From Primulina eburnea (Eukaryota > Streptophyta > Magnoliopsida > Lamiales > Gesneriaceae), in the NCBI RefSeq assembly GCF_022965805.1, contig NC_133101.1, forward strand, positions 46,084,342-46,148,341: a DNA stretch of 64,000 bases. Direction: 5' to 3'. The position numbers were made by a program, and so were the translations under genes. Positions 1-11,548 of the stretch are shown piece by piece. Positions within the stretch are counted from its first letter, which is position 1. Every line of letters begins with the position of its first letter. Below the pieces are notes generated by a model that saw nothing but the letters and a program-made list of their open reading frames with translations, made no database searches and had not been told where the DNA came from.

Positions 1-466
1 AGATAGGGTTGGACACTTGATATTAGCTGTTAAACCTTAGTTGAATAAATGTATGTGATACAGGATTTGTACTTTTATATACTGAGATGTATATATAGGT
101 TTTTATGTCACTACGTTCCGCATTATTTTTAAAAAAAAATTAGACCCTGTTTATTATAATTGATTAATTAGTCCCAATGATGGTTAAGAACATGATTAGC
201 GTCCGGGTCAGCAGTAGTGGAACCCGAGGACCTCATTTCAGCATTTACTATTTTATGCTCAAACATTTTACCTTTGTTGGATTATTTTAAATTGTTATTT
301 TGCAAACAAATATTTACTTCCGCTACCATTTTGAATATTAAACTTTATCTATCAGTTTAACTATGAATGAGACATTTTAATTATTTAATGAGACATTTTA
401 ATTATTTAAAAAGAAAATTTTAAATTTTTTTGCAAATTTTCAAACACGAATTAGGAGGCCTCTACA
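1..466 (+). mobile_element. 3' part of an LTR (Ty3/gypsy-like), cut by the window edge
   Basis: The stretch ends in CCTCTACA at 466, directly followed by copia coding sequence. Its last ~270 bases match, in opposite orientation, the terminal part of the LARD LTRs at 34361 and 39782: the shared blocks are the 'cagtagtgg..acccgaggacctca' region near 210-232 and the 'gcaaattttcaa' block near 432. It is therefore the distal end of a diverged relative of that LTR in plus orientation. Whether it is a solo LTR or belongs to a full element cannot be told, because the start and the target duplication lie outside the window. Confidence 0.7.
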
Positions 467-2156
467 GATAGTGAAGAAGAAGTTCACATCAATTGAAATA
501 TCCTTCTAACACCTGAACCAGGGATAGTGTATCAAACAGTTGAACATGGAGCTATTCCTAAAACTTAGTTGGTAGAACAACACAATAATATTCAAATACC
601 AACTGAAGCTGTTAAAATTGAAACTGATGTTCAGTTACAAATCGAACTAGTTGCTGAAATTTATCTGACTAATCCCGACTAAAGATGGAAGAAATCACAT
701 CCTAAAGAATTGGTGATAAGTACTCCATCTGATCTGGTAAGAACTAGAAATCAAATGTTTAATTTATTTGTTCATTTAGCATTTTTTTCCCAAATTGACT
801 TGAAGAAAATTGATCAAGCTCTAGCTTATCCTAACTTTATAAATTCTATGAAAGAAGTGCTAAATTAGTTTACCCATAACAATACCTGGACTTTAGTTCC
901 AATACTAGTGTCTAAAACCATTATAGGTACAAAGTGGGTCTACATGAACAAACTAAACGAAGATGGTTCAGTTGTGCGCAACAAAGCAAGACTGGTAGCA
1001 CAAATATATAGGCAAAAAGAAGTAATTGATTACGACGAGACATATTCACCAGTTGCATGACTGGAAGCAATCAGAATATTCCTTGCGTATGCCTCTTTCA
1101 AAGATTTCAAAGTATACCTGATGAATGTCAAAAGTGCATTCCTAAATGGTCAGATGCGGGAAGAAGTGTATGTTGATCAACCATAATGTTTTGTAAATCA
1201 CTCTTTTCCTGATCATTCTTGTCACTTGAACAAAGTTTTGTATGGTCGTAAACAAGCTCCTAGAGCTTGGTATGAAACTTTATCAAAAATTTTAACTGAT
1301 CATGATTTCATTGTTGGATCATTTGATAATAATTTGTTAAAATTTTTGAAGAATGATCACATTTTACTTGTGCAAATTTACGTTGACGATATTATCTTTA
1401 GGTCAACTAACCCCAAATTATGCGAGAAGTTTCCAAGTTAATGCAGGATAAATTTGAGATGAGCATTATGGGTGAACTGACGTTCTTTTTTGGTCTGTAA
1501 GTGAAGCAACTGGAAACTGGTACATTTATCATTCAGACTAAATGTACGAAGGAACTGCTTAAGAAATTTGGCATAGAGACATGTTTAGCTAAAAATACTC
1601 CCATAATTTCATCAATTAAATTAGATAAAAATGAAGAGAGAATAACAGTTGAGACGGTATTTTACAGAGGTTTAATAGGTTCTTTAATTTACCTAATTGC
1701 TAGCCGTCCTGAGATTGTATTTGTTGTTTGCATGTGTGCTAGATTTCAAGCTGATCCTAAACAATCGGATTATTCAGCTGCGAATCAAATTTTAAAATAT
1801 CTTAAAGGCACACAAAATGTGGGCTTATGGTATGCTAAGGACTCTTCTTTCCATTTACTTGGATATTCGGATGCCGATTATGGAGGATGTAAACTTGATC
1901 GAAAAAGAACCAGTGTATCATTTCAGTTTCTAGGAGACATACTGATCTCATGGTTCATCAAGAAACAAACATCCATAGCAACTTCCACAACTGAAGCATA
2001 ATACCTAGCTACTTGAAGATGTAATGCCCAACTGCTCTGGATTAAGAAACAACTGAAAGACTCTGGAGTCATTGCAGAAAAATCACCAATCTTATGTTAT
2101 AATACAAGAACAATTGTGATTACATACAATCCAATTATTCATTCTAGGACCAAACA
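467..2156 (+). pseudogene. copia-1 pol: reverse transcriptase and RNase H, decayed
   Basis: Reading across stops gives the spacer before RT, then RT motifs typical of Ty1/copia: GTKWVYMNKLNEDG (~930), NKARLVAQ (~980), AFLNGQ (~1136), KQAPRAWYE (~1250) and the catalytic IYVDDIIF (YVDD at 1379-1390, intact). RNase H follows with GYSDADYGGCKLDRKRTS (~1860) and TSIATSTTEA (~1970). In-frame stops occur at several places, including TAG at 'LN*FTHNN' and TGA where VARLEAI is expected. A break separates 1441 from 1501. Translation would not give a working enzyme. The sequence continues at 18817 after the Gypsy-A insertion, in the same reading sense (TKH|IDFRHHF). Confidence 0.85.
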
Positions 2157-2973
2157 TGATATGAATCCTCGTACGAACGAAAAGTAAACATGATTTTAAT
2201 TGAACCGCGCCCTCAATTCAACAACGTTAAAAGGATTCTTTGATGTTGTCCCGACCTTTTGAATCAAGTATTACGTGATATTCACCTCTAAATTATGAAC
2301 GGTTTAGCAATAAATAATCACAAGAAGAACAATCGACACTCGAACGAACCTTCAAAGAACTCGTCTTTGACAAACCGCGTAAGAACGATAGAGAAACGCC
2401 ACAAAGTATGAACTTTGATAAGTTTGATTTTCGACAAAGCAAAAGCTTTAATTGTTTGAGAGAAAAACTCAAGAACAATGTATTCTAATTAATAATAATC
2501 TGAATAATGTCTAAAATTTTGTTAACCCCCTTTACATATCAAAAGGATAACAATATCTAGTTACCGAAATAAATTTTCTCGCCAAGCCGTCAAGGACACG
2601 GACCCCGTGTAGAGGTCCGGAGCTGGGTCCGTGTAGGCACTGTGATGTACACGGGCCTCGTGTACAGGTCCGTGCCTGGGTCCGTGTACACACTGGATTT
2701 CTTCATTCTCAGGTGTAATGGACAGGAACCCCGTGTACAGGTCCGTGTAGGCTCTGGACTGTTTGAATAATATTCCTTTGGTTCCAAAACTCACTCCTAT
2801 ATATCACGAACCCTTTGACACTTTGCTCCTTGCACGTAAGCCTTCCTTGATTGCTCATAAGCCCATTCACTGCTTCTTTGAACCTCTTCAGACGTCCCCT
2901 CGAGATTAGTCTCTCTGGAAACTCTAAAGGGTCCCATGATTTCCTTGGGGCTTGACCACCCGTGTTTGCATTA
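2157..2973 (-). repeat. Gypsy-A 3' LTR, duplicated copy
   Basis: 817-bp LTR; plus-strand start TGATATGAATCC, end GCATTA (ancestrally GCATCA as in the 5' LTR at 18811). It is flanked on the left by the target duplication aaaca (2152-2156). It carries three interrupted palindromes (2588-2755) of the type ACACGG-ACC-CCGTGT. The polypurine tract lies just inside at 2974-2985 (minus strand AAGAAGGGAGGA). Confidence 0.85.
2588..2755. promoter_or_regulatory. Palindrome cluster in Gypsy-A LTR
   Basis: Three units built from ACACGG..CCGTGT and GTACACG..CGTGTAC inverted arms spaced ~50-60 bp. Equivalent clusters lie at 9080-9245 and 18428-18600 in the other two LTR copies. In the minus strand a TATATA-like string lies upstream (RC of 2797-2806) and TGATATGTAAAGG downstream (~2530-2545), so promoter placement is open. 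Confidence 0.6.
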
Positions 2974-5900
2974 TCCTCCCTTCTTGAAAAGGATTTGTCC
3001 TCAAATCTTGTTTATCACCTACATCAAACAAACAAAGATCACTAACATTAAAAGTAGAACTGACGTTATACTCACTTGGTAGATCAAGTTTGTAGGCATT
3101 ATCATTTATCCTCTCAAGGACTTGAAATGGTCCATCGCCCCTAGGTAATAGCTTTGAACGTCTCTTTTCGGGGAATCTTTTCTTCCGCAAGTGTAGCCAT
3201 ACCCAATCACCCTTTTCAAACACCACCTTCTTCTTCCCCTTGTTGGCTTGTTTGGTGTATTGCTCATTCTTCTAGGTTGGCCTTGACCTTCTCATGAAAA
3301 ATTCTAACAAATTCGGCCTTCTTCTTTCTATCGATATTTAACCTTTCACTCACAGGTGAAGACATCAAATCCAACAGAGTCAAAAGATTAAAACCATACA
3401 CAATTTCAAACGACTAATAATTGGTAGTAGAATGCACGCAACGATTATACGCAAACTCAACAAATGGCAAACAATGCTCCCAAATTTTTAATTTCATTTT
3501 AAGTATTGCCCGCAAAAGTGTTCCTAAAGTTCTATTAACAACCTCAGTTTGCCCATCAGTTTGAGGATGACACGTAGTAGAGAACAACTATTTTTTGCCA
3601 AGTTTAGCCCATAAAGTTTTCCAAAAATAGATCAGAAACTTAACATCACGACGGGAAACAATAATCCTAGGCATGCCATGCAACCTAACGACTTCTCTAA
3701 AGAACAAATCCACAATGTTAGATGCATCATCAGTTTGGTGACAAGCAATGAAATGTTCCATTTTCGAAAATCTATCAACAACAACAAATATTGAGTCCCT
3801 CCCCTTCTTAGTCCTAGCAATCCCAAAACAAAGTCCATAGAAATGTCGACCCAAGGCTCACTAGGGACAGGGAGATGTGTATACAATCTATGTTGTTGTG
3901 TCCTAGACTTAGCTTGCCTACAAGTTATGCACTTATCACGCTCAACATCACGTTTCATATGTGGCCAATAAAATGTTCATGCAAAGCACTCAAGGTTTTT
4001 GTCACTCCAAAGTATCCCATCAAACTACCCCCATGTGCCTCCCTAACAAGTAACTCACGAATTGAGGATTTAGGAATGCACAACCAATCTTCTGTAAATA
4101 AGAAACCATGATGCAAATAAAATTTTTCATGAGGACCATGCATACAAGTTTCAAACACACTATTAAAATCCTTATCTAGCACATACAACTCTTTCACATG
4201 TTCAAACCCCAAAATCATGGATTCCAAGGTAGAGATTAGTACGTACCTCCGTGATAGTGCGTCGGACACTATATTCTCCTTACCTTGTTTGTACTTGATT
4301 ATGTAGGGAATGTCTCTATGAAAGACGCCCACTTGGCATGCCGCTTGTTCAGCTTTTGTTGCCCCTTAAGTTGCTTTAGAGACTTATGATCCGTATGAAT
4401 CACAAACTTCTTAGGCCTCAAGTAGTGCTGCCACGTCTCGAGATTCCTCAAAAGTGTGTACAACTCCTTATCATACGTGGGATAGTTCAGGGCGGCTCCA
4501 CTGAGTTTCTCGCTAAAGTATGCCACCGGTCGACCTCCTTGCATCAAGACTCCACCAATACCTACACCTGAAGCATCACATTCAATTTCAAAAGTATTAG
4601 CAAAATCAGGTAAAACAAGTAAAGGAGCATTAATTAATTTTTGCTTGATAAGATTAAAATACTTCTCTTGCTCCTCGCCCCAATGGATGGAAGGTTCTTC
4701 TTGATTACCGCCGTCATCGGTGCTGCCAATGTTCTAAAATCCTTTACAAACCTCCTATAGAAGCTTGCAAGTCCATGAAAACTTCGGACTTGACCAACAG
4801 TGTAGGCGATGGCCAATCTCGAATAGCACTTACCTTGTCTTCATCCACTTGTATCCCCTGTGAGCTTACCACAAAACCAAGAAAGACAAGTTTGCTTGTA
4901 AAAAAATCACATTTTTTAAGTTAGCATATAAATTTTCAGCCCTTAGTGTGATTAGCACAAGTTTCAAGTGACCAACATGCTCATCCAAGTCTTTGCTATA
5001 TACTAGGATATCATCAAAGTAAACAACAACAAATTTTCCTATGTATGCATGCAAGACATGGTTCGTTAACCTCATAAAGATGCTAGGAGCGTTAGTTAAG
5101 CCAAAAGGCATGACTATCCACACATATAACCCATATTTGGTTTTAAATGCAGTTTTCCACTCATCACCTTCCCTCATTCTAATTTGGTGATAAACACTAT
5201 TCAAATCAATTTTGCTAAAAATATAAGCACCATGCAATTCATCTAAAATATCATCTAGTCTAGGTATGGGATGCCTATACTTAATGGTTATGTTATTGAT
5301 TGCTCTAAAATCTACATACATACGCCATGAGCCATCTTTCTTAGGAACTAGTAAAAAAGGTACAACACAAGGTGACATGGACTCACGCACAAAACCCCTC
5401 TCTAACAACTCACTTACCTGCCGTTGAAGCTCCTTATTCTCCTCCGGATTGCTCTTATAAGCTTGACGATTTGGCAATGCACTCTCGGGTACAAAATCAA
5501 TTTGGTGCTCAATTCCCTCAATGGTGGTAGTCTTGAGGTAGCTCCTCCGAAAATATATCATCAAATTCCTGCAAAAGTGAAACAACAGTGCTCGGAAGGG
5601 ACCCGGCTATATCATTTGTGTTAAAGAGGATCTTTTTATAAAGAATCAACACAAGTGGTTCATGTGTGTACATCAAATGTTTCAACTCACATTTTTGGGC
5701 CATATATGTTTTTTTTTTGTCCTCTTTCCTCTCATTTTATTTTCCTTCATTTTCTTTCCTCTCTTTTTTCTTTTGTATGGATGGCTATCTCACTCTTTTT
5801 TTCTCTTTTTTTCAGCCATCTCATTTTTATTTTCAAAGGCCACCTCACTTTTTAGTTCACTCTTTTTTTCGGCCTCATCTATCTTATTTTTTTCAATTGG

Positions 5901-6082
5901 TCCTCCAACACTTGTTTTGGGGACAAAGGAAGTAAGACAATGGTTTCTTTCTTGAGTACAAAAGAATATGTATTCCTAAACCCATCATGTGTCACTTGTC
6001 TATCATATTGCCATGATCTCCCTAACAAAATATGACAAACATGCATTGGCACTACATCACACAACACCTCATCAACATACTT
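2924..6082 (-). pseudogene. Gypsy-A pol, duplicated copy (protease end, RT, RNase H, integrase), decayed
   Basis: Read right to left: end of protease (~5879-6082), a K/E-rich linker seen on the plus strand as a T/C-rich run (5705-5900), RT (4866-5585; MPFGLTNAP and YFDD kept), RNase H (4299-4816), integrase (3240-4332) and an integrase C-terminus (2924-3226). The last frame runs through the PPT into the LTR and stops at 2924, an overlap of about 50 bp. Several frameshifts separate these pieces. The second integrase aspartate is lost (VSRRD instead of the usual VSDRD), and the same change is found in the other copy, so the defect predates the duplication. Confidence 0.8.
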
Positions 6083-6087
6083 ATCAC

Positions 6088-6368
6088 GCTTGGTATGAAA
6101 CTTTATCAAAAAATTTAACTGATCATGATTTCATTGTTGGATCATTTGATAATAATTTGTTAAAATTTTTGAAGAATGATCACATTTTACTTGTGCAAAT
6201 TTACGTTGAAGATATTATCTTTAGGTCAACTAACCCCAAATTATGCGAGAAGTTTCCAAGTTAATGCAGGATAAATTTGAGATGAGCATTATGGGTGAAC
6301 TGACGTTCTTTTTTGGTCTGCAAGTGAAGCAAGTGGAAATTGGTACATTTAACATTCAGACTAAATGT
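6088..6368 (+). pseudogene. copia-1 RT fragment, duplicated copy, left of solo LTR
   Basis: Matches 1265-1545 almost base for base. The catalytic motif reads IYVEDIIF here (YVED, 6202-6213) against YVDD in copy 1, a change of the second aspartate. The fragment stops at the aatgt target duplication (6364-6368) of the solo LTR and resumes at 8044. Confidence 0.85.
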
Positions 6369-8043
6369 TGTAATGCCCGGAAATGTTAAAAATGTGAAGG
6401 GTACAATGTTGGAACAGATTCAGTGGCGCCCGAGCGGTAGAAAAGTCCCGCCCGAGCGCCATTGTTCAACAATGTTATGCTTTGGACAGAACCTTCCGCG
6501 CCCGAGCGGTACATTTTGACCGCTCGAGCGCCAAAGTGTCATTCGAAAAGTGTTGGACAGAGACTGTCGCGCCCGAGCGGTACATTCTTACCGCCCGAGC
6601 GCCGCCTGAAATGTGTAAAATTTTAAAGAAAACACGTATGAGATTACATGCAATATATATAATGTGTTGTCTTCACTTTCCTTCATTCAGACAACAAGAA
6701 CCGAGAGCAAGCCTTGTTCCTTCAAGCTTTTTCATTTTAGATTTGAGATTGTGCAAGATTTGTTCATCTAATTTTAATTCCGAGCCCGGATTTGTGATCC
6801 TTGCAACAAGAACTAGCAAAGGATGTAAGTATTATTCATTTTCAGCATGTTTCGAAATATATGTGTTGGAGAAATTATGATTGTGTTGAAAAGATGTGTT
6901 CTTGACATGTTGAGTTTGATATATTCGTTACCGGTTTGATTTTCGGATATCGTACGTGGTTATTTCGAAATTCCAGCATGTATATTGAATAGGTTGGGAA
7001 GAATTGAGCATGTCACATTGGGTTTTGATGAGAGATTATTATTGTTTGAGTTAGCGGTATCGCGAGACTACGCCGTTATGCCGTCAAGTTATATCAAAAC
7101 CGAGTATTGATTTGTATATGAGTTGCTTGAATTGTATATTGATAGAATGTATGTCTACATTGCCTTTCAGAGTTATTATTGTCAGACTCGACATTCCGAT
7201 TTCAAGATCTCGACAGACATTGTGCGACGAAAGGTATAATTCATGTGGTCACGGGATTGCACAACTCGATTCAGATTTGATACGAGTTTCCCTAAATCAC
7301 ATACTAGATTGTTATTACATTTCATTATATAATGCTTTGTTATTGATTTATAGTCGAGTCCTGAGATAGGAGATATTGGCAGACTGGCCAAAACTAGACG
7401 TTTCGGTGTATCGACGCATAGGAGTAGATTTGCTCTATGTGTAGACCCTCGATACAGAGCTGACCGGAGTCTAGGAATAAGACGTACCGTCGCCCCGATT
7501 GGTTGAGTAGGTGACAGACCGTCTTATTCACACCGGGATCCCTAGATTAGAAATGAGTCGAGTCAAGATTTAAATGTTGAATACAGATTGGTATTCTTTT
7601 ACATGTCTTAGATTATCATTCATGTTAATTGATATATGCTATGCTTTTGTACATGATTTATGACATTGCATGCATCCATGTTTTATACTGGGATATGTTC
7701 TCACCGGAGTTATCCGGCTGTTGTCGTGTCTGTATGTGTGCATGGCAACAGGTGGGGCAGGATCTGGGTCACGAGGAAGATGAAAGATTGTTGATAGAGT
7801 GGTGATCTCGGGCGTTGCAGCTACTATTTGTTTGTACTAGACTTGTACCGAAACTTTTAAACACTGGTGTATGGTTGTACTAGACAGACATGTATGTACA
7901 TTATGTTGTTTATTTCAGTTAAAGACATGATATGCTTTAGTTATACATTTGAATTAATATTAAAAGCAAATTTTTGACCCACATTTTCGAGCAAAGATCC
8001 AATTAAATCCCAAAAGAATTGAGTTAGAGCCCGGGTCCCCACA
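6369..8043 (+). mobile_element. Solo LTR, Ty3/gypsy type, 1675 bp
   Basis: Begins TGTAATGCCC and ends GGTCCCCACA, the same termini style as Gypsy-B, and is flanked by a perfect 5-bp duplication aatgt (6364-6368 and 8044-8048). Copy 1 of the duplicated segment preserves the uninterrupted target (1531-1552). No internal region, PBS or PPT is present, so it arose by LTR-LTR recombination or is the remnant of such an event. A TATATATAAT string lies near 6654. Strand is assigned from terminus similarity to Gypsy-B. Confidence 0.9.
6421..6602. promoter_or_regulatory. Three hairpin modules upstream of a TATA-like box in the solo LTR
   Basis: Three units ~60-65 bp apart. Each unit pairs GCGCCCGAGCGGTA with TACCGC[TC]CGAGCGCC across a short loop (about 4-10 bases), giving stems of about 14 bp. 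The core CGCTCGAGCG is itself a palindrome. The cluster ends ~50 bp before the TATATATAAT run. The same words occur in Athila-2 (32602-32764 and 63365-63470). Confidence 0.7.
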
Positions 8044-8629
8044 AATGTACGAAGGAACTGCTTAAGAAATTTGGCATGGAGACATGTTCAGCAACAAAAA
8101 CTCCCATAATTTCATCAATTAAATTAGATAAATTTACAGAGGTTGTATTATGTTCTTTAATTTACCTAATTGCTAGTCGTCCTGAGATTGTATTTGTTGT
8201 TTGCATGTGTGCTAGATTTCAAGCTGATCCTAAACAATCGGATTATTCAGCTGCGAATCAAATTTTAAAATATCTTAAAGGCACACAAAATGTGGGCTTA
8301 TGGTATGCTAAGGACTCATCATTCCATTTACTTGGATATTCGGATGCAGATTATGCAGGATGTAAACTTGATCGAAAAAGAACCAGTGTATCATTTCAGT
8401 TTCTAGGAGACATACTGATCTAATGGTTCATCAAGAAACAAACATCCATAGCAACTTCCACAACTGAAGCATAATACCTAGCTACTTGAAGATGTAACGC
8501 CCAACTGCTCTGGATTCGGCAACAACTGAAAGACTATGTAGTCATTGCAGAAAAATCACCAATCTTCTGTTATAATACAAGAACAATTGTGATTACATAC
8601 AATCCAATTATTCATTCTAGGACCAAACA
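8044..8629 (+). pseudogene. copia-1 RNase H fragment, duplicated copy, right of solo LTR
   Basis: Continues the copia RT/RNase H copy after the solo LTR. RNase H motifs are GYSDADYAGCKLDRKRTS and SIATSTTEA. A short deletion removes part of the segment seen at 1633-1675 in copy 1. It ends at the aaaca duplication (8625-8629) flanking Gypsy-A. Confidence 0.85.
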
Positions 8630-9466
8630 TGATATGAATCCTCGTACGAACGAAAAGTAAACACGATTTTAATGGAACCGCGCCCTCAATTCAACAACGT
8701 TAAAAGGATTCTTTGATGTTGTCCCGACCTTTTGAATCAAGTATTACGTGATATTCACCTCTAAACTATGAACGGTTTAGCAATAAATAATCACAAGAAG
8801 AACAATCGACACTCGAACGAACCTTCAAAGAACTCGTCTTTGACAATCCGCGTAAGAACGATAGACAAACGCCACAAAGTATGAACTTTGATAAGTTTGA
8901 TTATCGACAAAGCAAAAGATTTAACTGTTTGAGAGAAAAACTCAAGAACAATGTATTCTAATTAATAATAATCTGAATAATGTCTAAAATTTTGTTCACC
9001 CCCTTTACATATCAAAAGGATAACAATATCTAGTTACCGAACAAAACAAAACACCAAAGAAATAAATTTTCTCGCCAAGCCGTCAAGGACACGGACCCCG
9101 TGTAGAGGTCCGGAGCTGGGTCCGTGTAGGCATTGTGATTTACACGGGCCTCGTGTACAGGTCCGTGCCTGGGTCCGTGTACACACTGGATTTCTTCATT
9201 CTCGGGTGTAATGGACAGGAACCCCGTGTACAGGTCCTTGTAGGATCTGGACTGCTTGAATAATATTCCTTTGGTTCCCAAACTCACTCCCATATATCAC
9301 GAACCCGTTGACACTTTGCTCCTTGCATGTAAGCCCTCCTTGATTGCTCATAAGCCCATTCACTGCTTCTTTGAACCTCTTCAGACGTCCCCTCGTGATT
9401 GGTCTCTCTGGAAACTCTAAAGGGTCTCATGCTTTCCTTGGGGCTTGACTACCCGATTTTGCATTA
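8630..9466 (-). repeat. Gypsy-A 3' LTR
   Basis: 837 bp, plus-strand start TGATATGAATCC, end GCATTA. It shares the T in place of C near the end with the copy at 2157, while the 5' LTR keeps GCATCA. The PPT is adjacent at 9467-9478. Palindrome cluster at 9080-9245. Confidence 0.85.
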
Positions 9467-9681
9467 TCCTCCCATCTTGAAAAAGATTTGTCCTTAAATC
9501 TTGTTCATCACCTACATCAAACAAACAAAGATCACTAACATTACACCTGGTAGATCAAGTTTGTAGGCATTATCATTTATCCTCTCAAGGACTTGAAATG
9601 GTCCATCGCCCCTTGGTAATAGCTTTGAACGTCTCTTTTCGGGGAATCTTTTCTTCCGCAAGTGTAGCCATACTCAATCAC
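9467..9681 (-). pseudogene. Gypsy-A integrase C-terminus, cut off by Gypsy-C
   Basis: Encodes on the minus strand the [28 protein letters not shown] segment seen intact at 2924-3226. About 30 bp are missing compared with that copy (near 9541, where the frame at 3044-3080 has extra sequence). Sequence continues at 13059 beyond the Gypsy-C insertion, joined by the atcac target duplication. Confidence 0.8.
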
Positions 9682-11186
9682 TGTAGTGACCCGTTCCCGA
9701 ATCACCTACTAATCAAAAACTAAGCATGCAATTAACCTAATTAATAATAATAATCAGAGATAACAGCGGAAAAGTCAACAAAATAATGGTTATACAACCC
9801 AATCGAAGTCTAGAATAACTCAAAATAAAATATCCAATACAACCATATCGAATCAAAACAATACCGATAAACTAAACCAACCAGCTACTCAACGTCCTCC
9901 TCCTGCTCCTCCTGAGCTGTCCAACCTGAGGCCTGCCCCGTGGGAATGGGGTGTCCAAGAATAAACAAAACCGAGGACGTGAGCGATAAGAACGCCCAGT
10001 ACAAAAGTATGAGTATACAGACCTATATGAAATGCACATGCTATGATCATGATACCGGGGTAGTCAAGAAACAGGAGTCACAAAAGGATCTCAACAATGC
10101 TCAGTCTAGAGGCGCCAAGTGGATAGTGCCGCGCGGTACACCTCTGGGTCACTGCATCCACTACAAGACAGACGTGGACCTAAAATGTCCCGGACCACCG
10201 AAGCCCTCCCGACCCGTCGGCCACTGTGTACTCTCGGTGTCCATGCGTCCACAAGACAGGGCTGAGCGGCCCCAAGATATAGCTTATCTCGAAAGAGATA
10301 CAGCTCAACAGTAAAGGCTATCTCGAAGGAGAATACGGCTCAACATGAAATGCAACGTGCAGTAATAAACGTGACATAATAGCATGCATCATATGACATA
10401 TATCAATGCACCACATAATCATGCAACACATATAAGAATGTATACTCAACCAGGATATCTCGGATAGTACTTTCGTACCTCTATCACAGCAAGCCTAGCC
10501 TTACGCAACACCGCTAATCAGGTCTAGCACAAGCCTACGCATCAAAAGCATACTCAATCAATACTACCATGCTCGACTAGCAAAACCAGTACTCCCTAGT
10601 ACTACCAAAGGTTTAGGGTTTACCTTCGTCCGTCGACAGCCCTTTGATGTCGATTGCCTCGTAACTCAGGCGCCGCTACGCTACTACTCCTGGCAGCTCT
10701 TGGCTATCGCTCGACCAACAACTAACCCTAGAAACCTTCCAAACTCTCCAAAATGAGAGAAAACTCAAGAAATTGGCAAGTCAAAAATGAGAAATCCGAG
10801 CACTATTTATAGGCCATGTTCGGATCCTCCGAACAACACTTCGGAACGTCCGAACGCTACGTGTCCATTGGCTCTTGACAGCTCATGATCGGATCCTCCG
10901 ATCATACACTTCGGACCGTCCGAACATGCACGTGTCCAGCTGCTCTTGACACCTCATGATCGGATCCACCGAACCTACACTTCGGAACGTCCGAACTCCC
11001 ACGTGTCGATCAACTCTTGACACCTAATGATCGGATCCACCGAACTCACTTCGGACCTTCCGAACTCTTCGGTGCTTCCGAACCATCTTCGGTCCGTCCG
11101 ATCATGACTCGGTCAAAATTACACCTTAAACCTTCTTAATCACCATTACTCCGTTAATTACCCAATTTGGAATTCGGGCTACTACA
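9682..11186 (-). repeat. Gypsy-C LTR (3' in element orientation)
   Basis: 1505 bp, identical in length and, as far as read by eye, in sequence to the LTR at 11549-13053, implying a very recent insertion. A minus-strand TATA box CCTATAAATAG lies at 10803-10813. A GC-rich palindrome array lies upstream of it (10819-11104). The 124-codon open frame inside each LTR has no recognisable domain and is taken as chance. Confidence 0.9.
10819..11104. promoter_or_regulatory. Palindrome array directly upstream of the TATA box in Gypsy-C LTR
   Basis: About four ~72-bp units. Each holds interrupted palindromes of the forms TTCGGA-TCC-TCCGAA, GATCGGA-TCC-TCCGATC and TTCGGA-CCG-TCCGAA, and most also hold ACGTGTC and CTCTTGACA. 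Arms differ between sites yet stay complementary (TTCGGA/TCCGAA against GATCGGA/TCCGATC). The array ends 6 bp from the TATA box on the minus strand. The second LTR repeats it at 12686-12971. Confidence 0.75.
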
Positions 11187-11548
11187 TTCTCCCCCCCTTA
11201 AAAATATTTCGTCCTCGAAATCAGGCTTAGAGAATGAACAAAACGAAAATAACAACATCGTTACCCTCAAAATCTAAGGGACAACCCATCACTAGACGCT
11301 TGGCTAAAACCGAATGACCCATCGGAGTAGAAACGGAAAGAATGACATCTAGAGAAACATGCGGTAACTTATGACGCTTAACAAATCGTCCTGGTCACCC
11401 CAACGACCTACACTTCCCTGACTACTCTCATCACCAAAGTGGTCAGCCATCGCTACAACATAGAATGGGGAACTAGTAAATTGGTCAACGGAAATCCCAA
11501 AACAGAAATCTATATCCCAAAATCGTATGCATGCTCTGATACCATAAA
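11187..11548 (-). other. Gypsy-C internal region, non-coding
   Basis: 362 bp between the LTRs. On the minus strand: PBS next to the 5' LTR, then sequence resembling a leader, then the TTTCGAGGACGAAAT block and PPT before the 3' LTR. No coding potential is visible. The size fits the TRIM-like class by interior, but the LTRs are far longer than in TRIMs. Confidence 0.85.

Larger units (their letters stand above)
1265..6082. repeat. Tandem segmental duplication, copy 1
   Basis: This block starts in copia-1 RT, crosses the copia/Gypsy-A junction at 2156/2157 and runs to the Gypsy-A protease region. The same order is found again from 6088 to 15938. At 6075-6088 Gypsy-A sequence (ending acatactt) is joined through the filler 'atcacg' to copia sequence beginning 'cttggtatgaaac', which occurs in copy 1 at 1266. 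After subtracting the two later insertions and their target duplications, copy 2 has about 4.79 kb against 4.82 kb here. Confidence 0.85.
2157..6082 (-). mobile_element. Gypsy-A, truncated duplicate (3' LTR plus most of pol)
   Basis: Minus-strand CRM-like gypsy fragment created by the tandem duplication, not by a separate insertion. It has the same left flank (copia ...accaaaca) as the complete copy at 8630 and the same aberrant 3'-LTR start (TAATGC instead of TGATGC). It stops abruptly in the protease region at 6082, where copia sequence resumes. Confidence 0.85.

Noticed and set aside
5655..5955. Phenylalanine-rich plus-strand frames resembling membrane proteins (also 15508-15891)
   Set aside because: They are the reverse complement of the K/E-rich linker between protease and RT of Gypsy-A; they occur in both copies only because the segment is duplicated.
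2157..6082. Independent second insertion of Gypsy-A
   Set aside because: Same copia flank, same aberrant LTR end and same integrase defect as the other copy, and a non-LTR breakpoint at 6082; a duplication explains all of this.
6421..6602. GC hairpins as CRISPR-like repeats or bacterial terminators
   Set aside because: No regular spacer structure, no cas genes, and the setting is a plant LTR upstream of a TATA-like box.
9940..10314. 124-codon frame found twice (also 11807-12181)
   Set aside because: It lies wholly inside the two LTRs of Gypsy-C, has no domain or plausible role, and identity between the copies simply reflects identical young LTRs.
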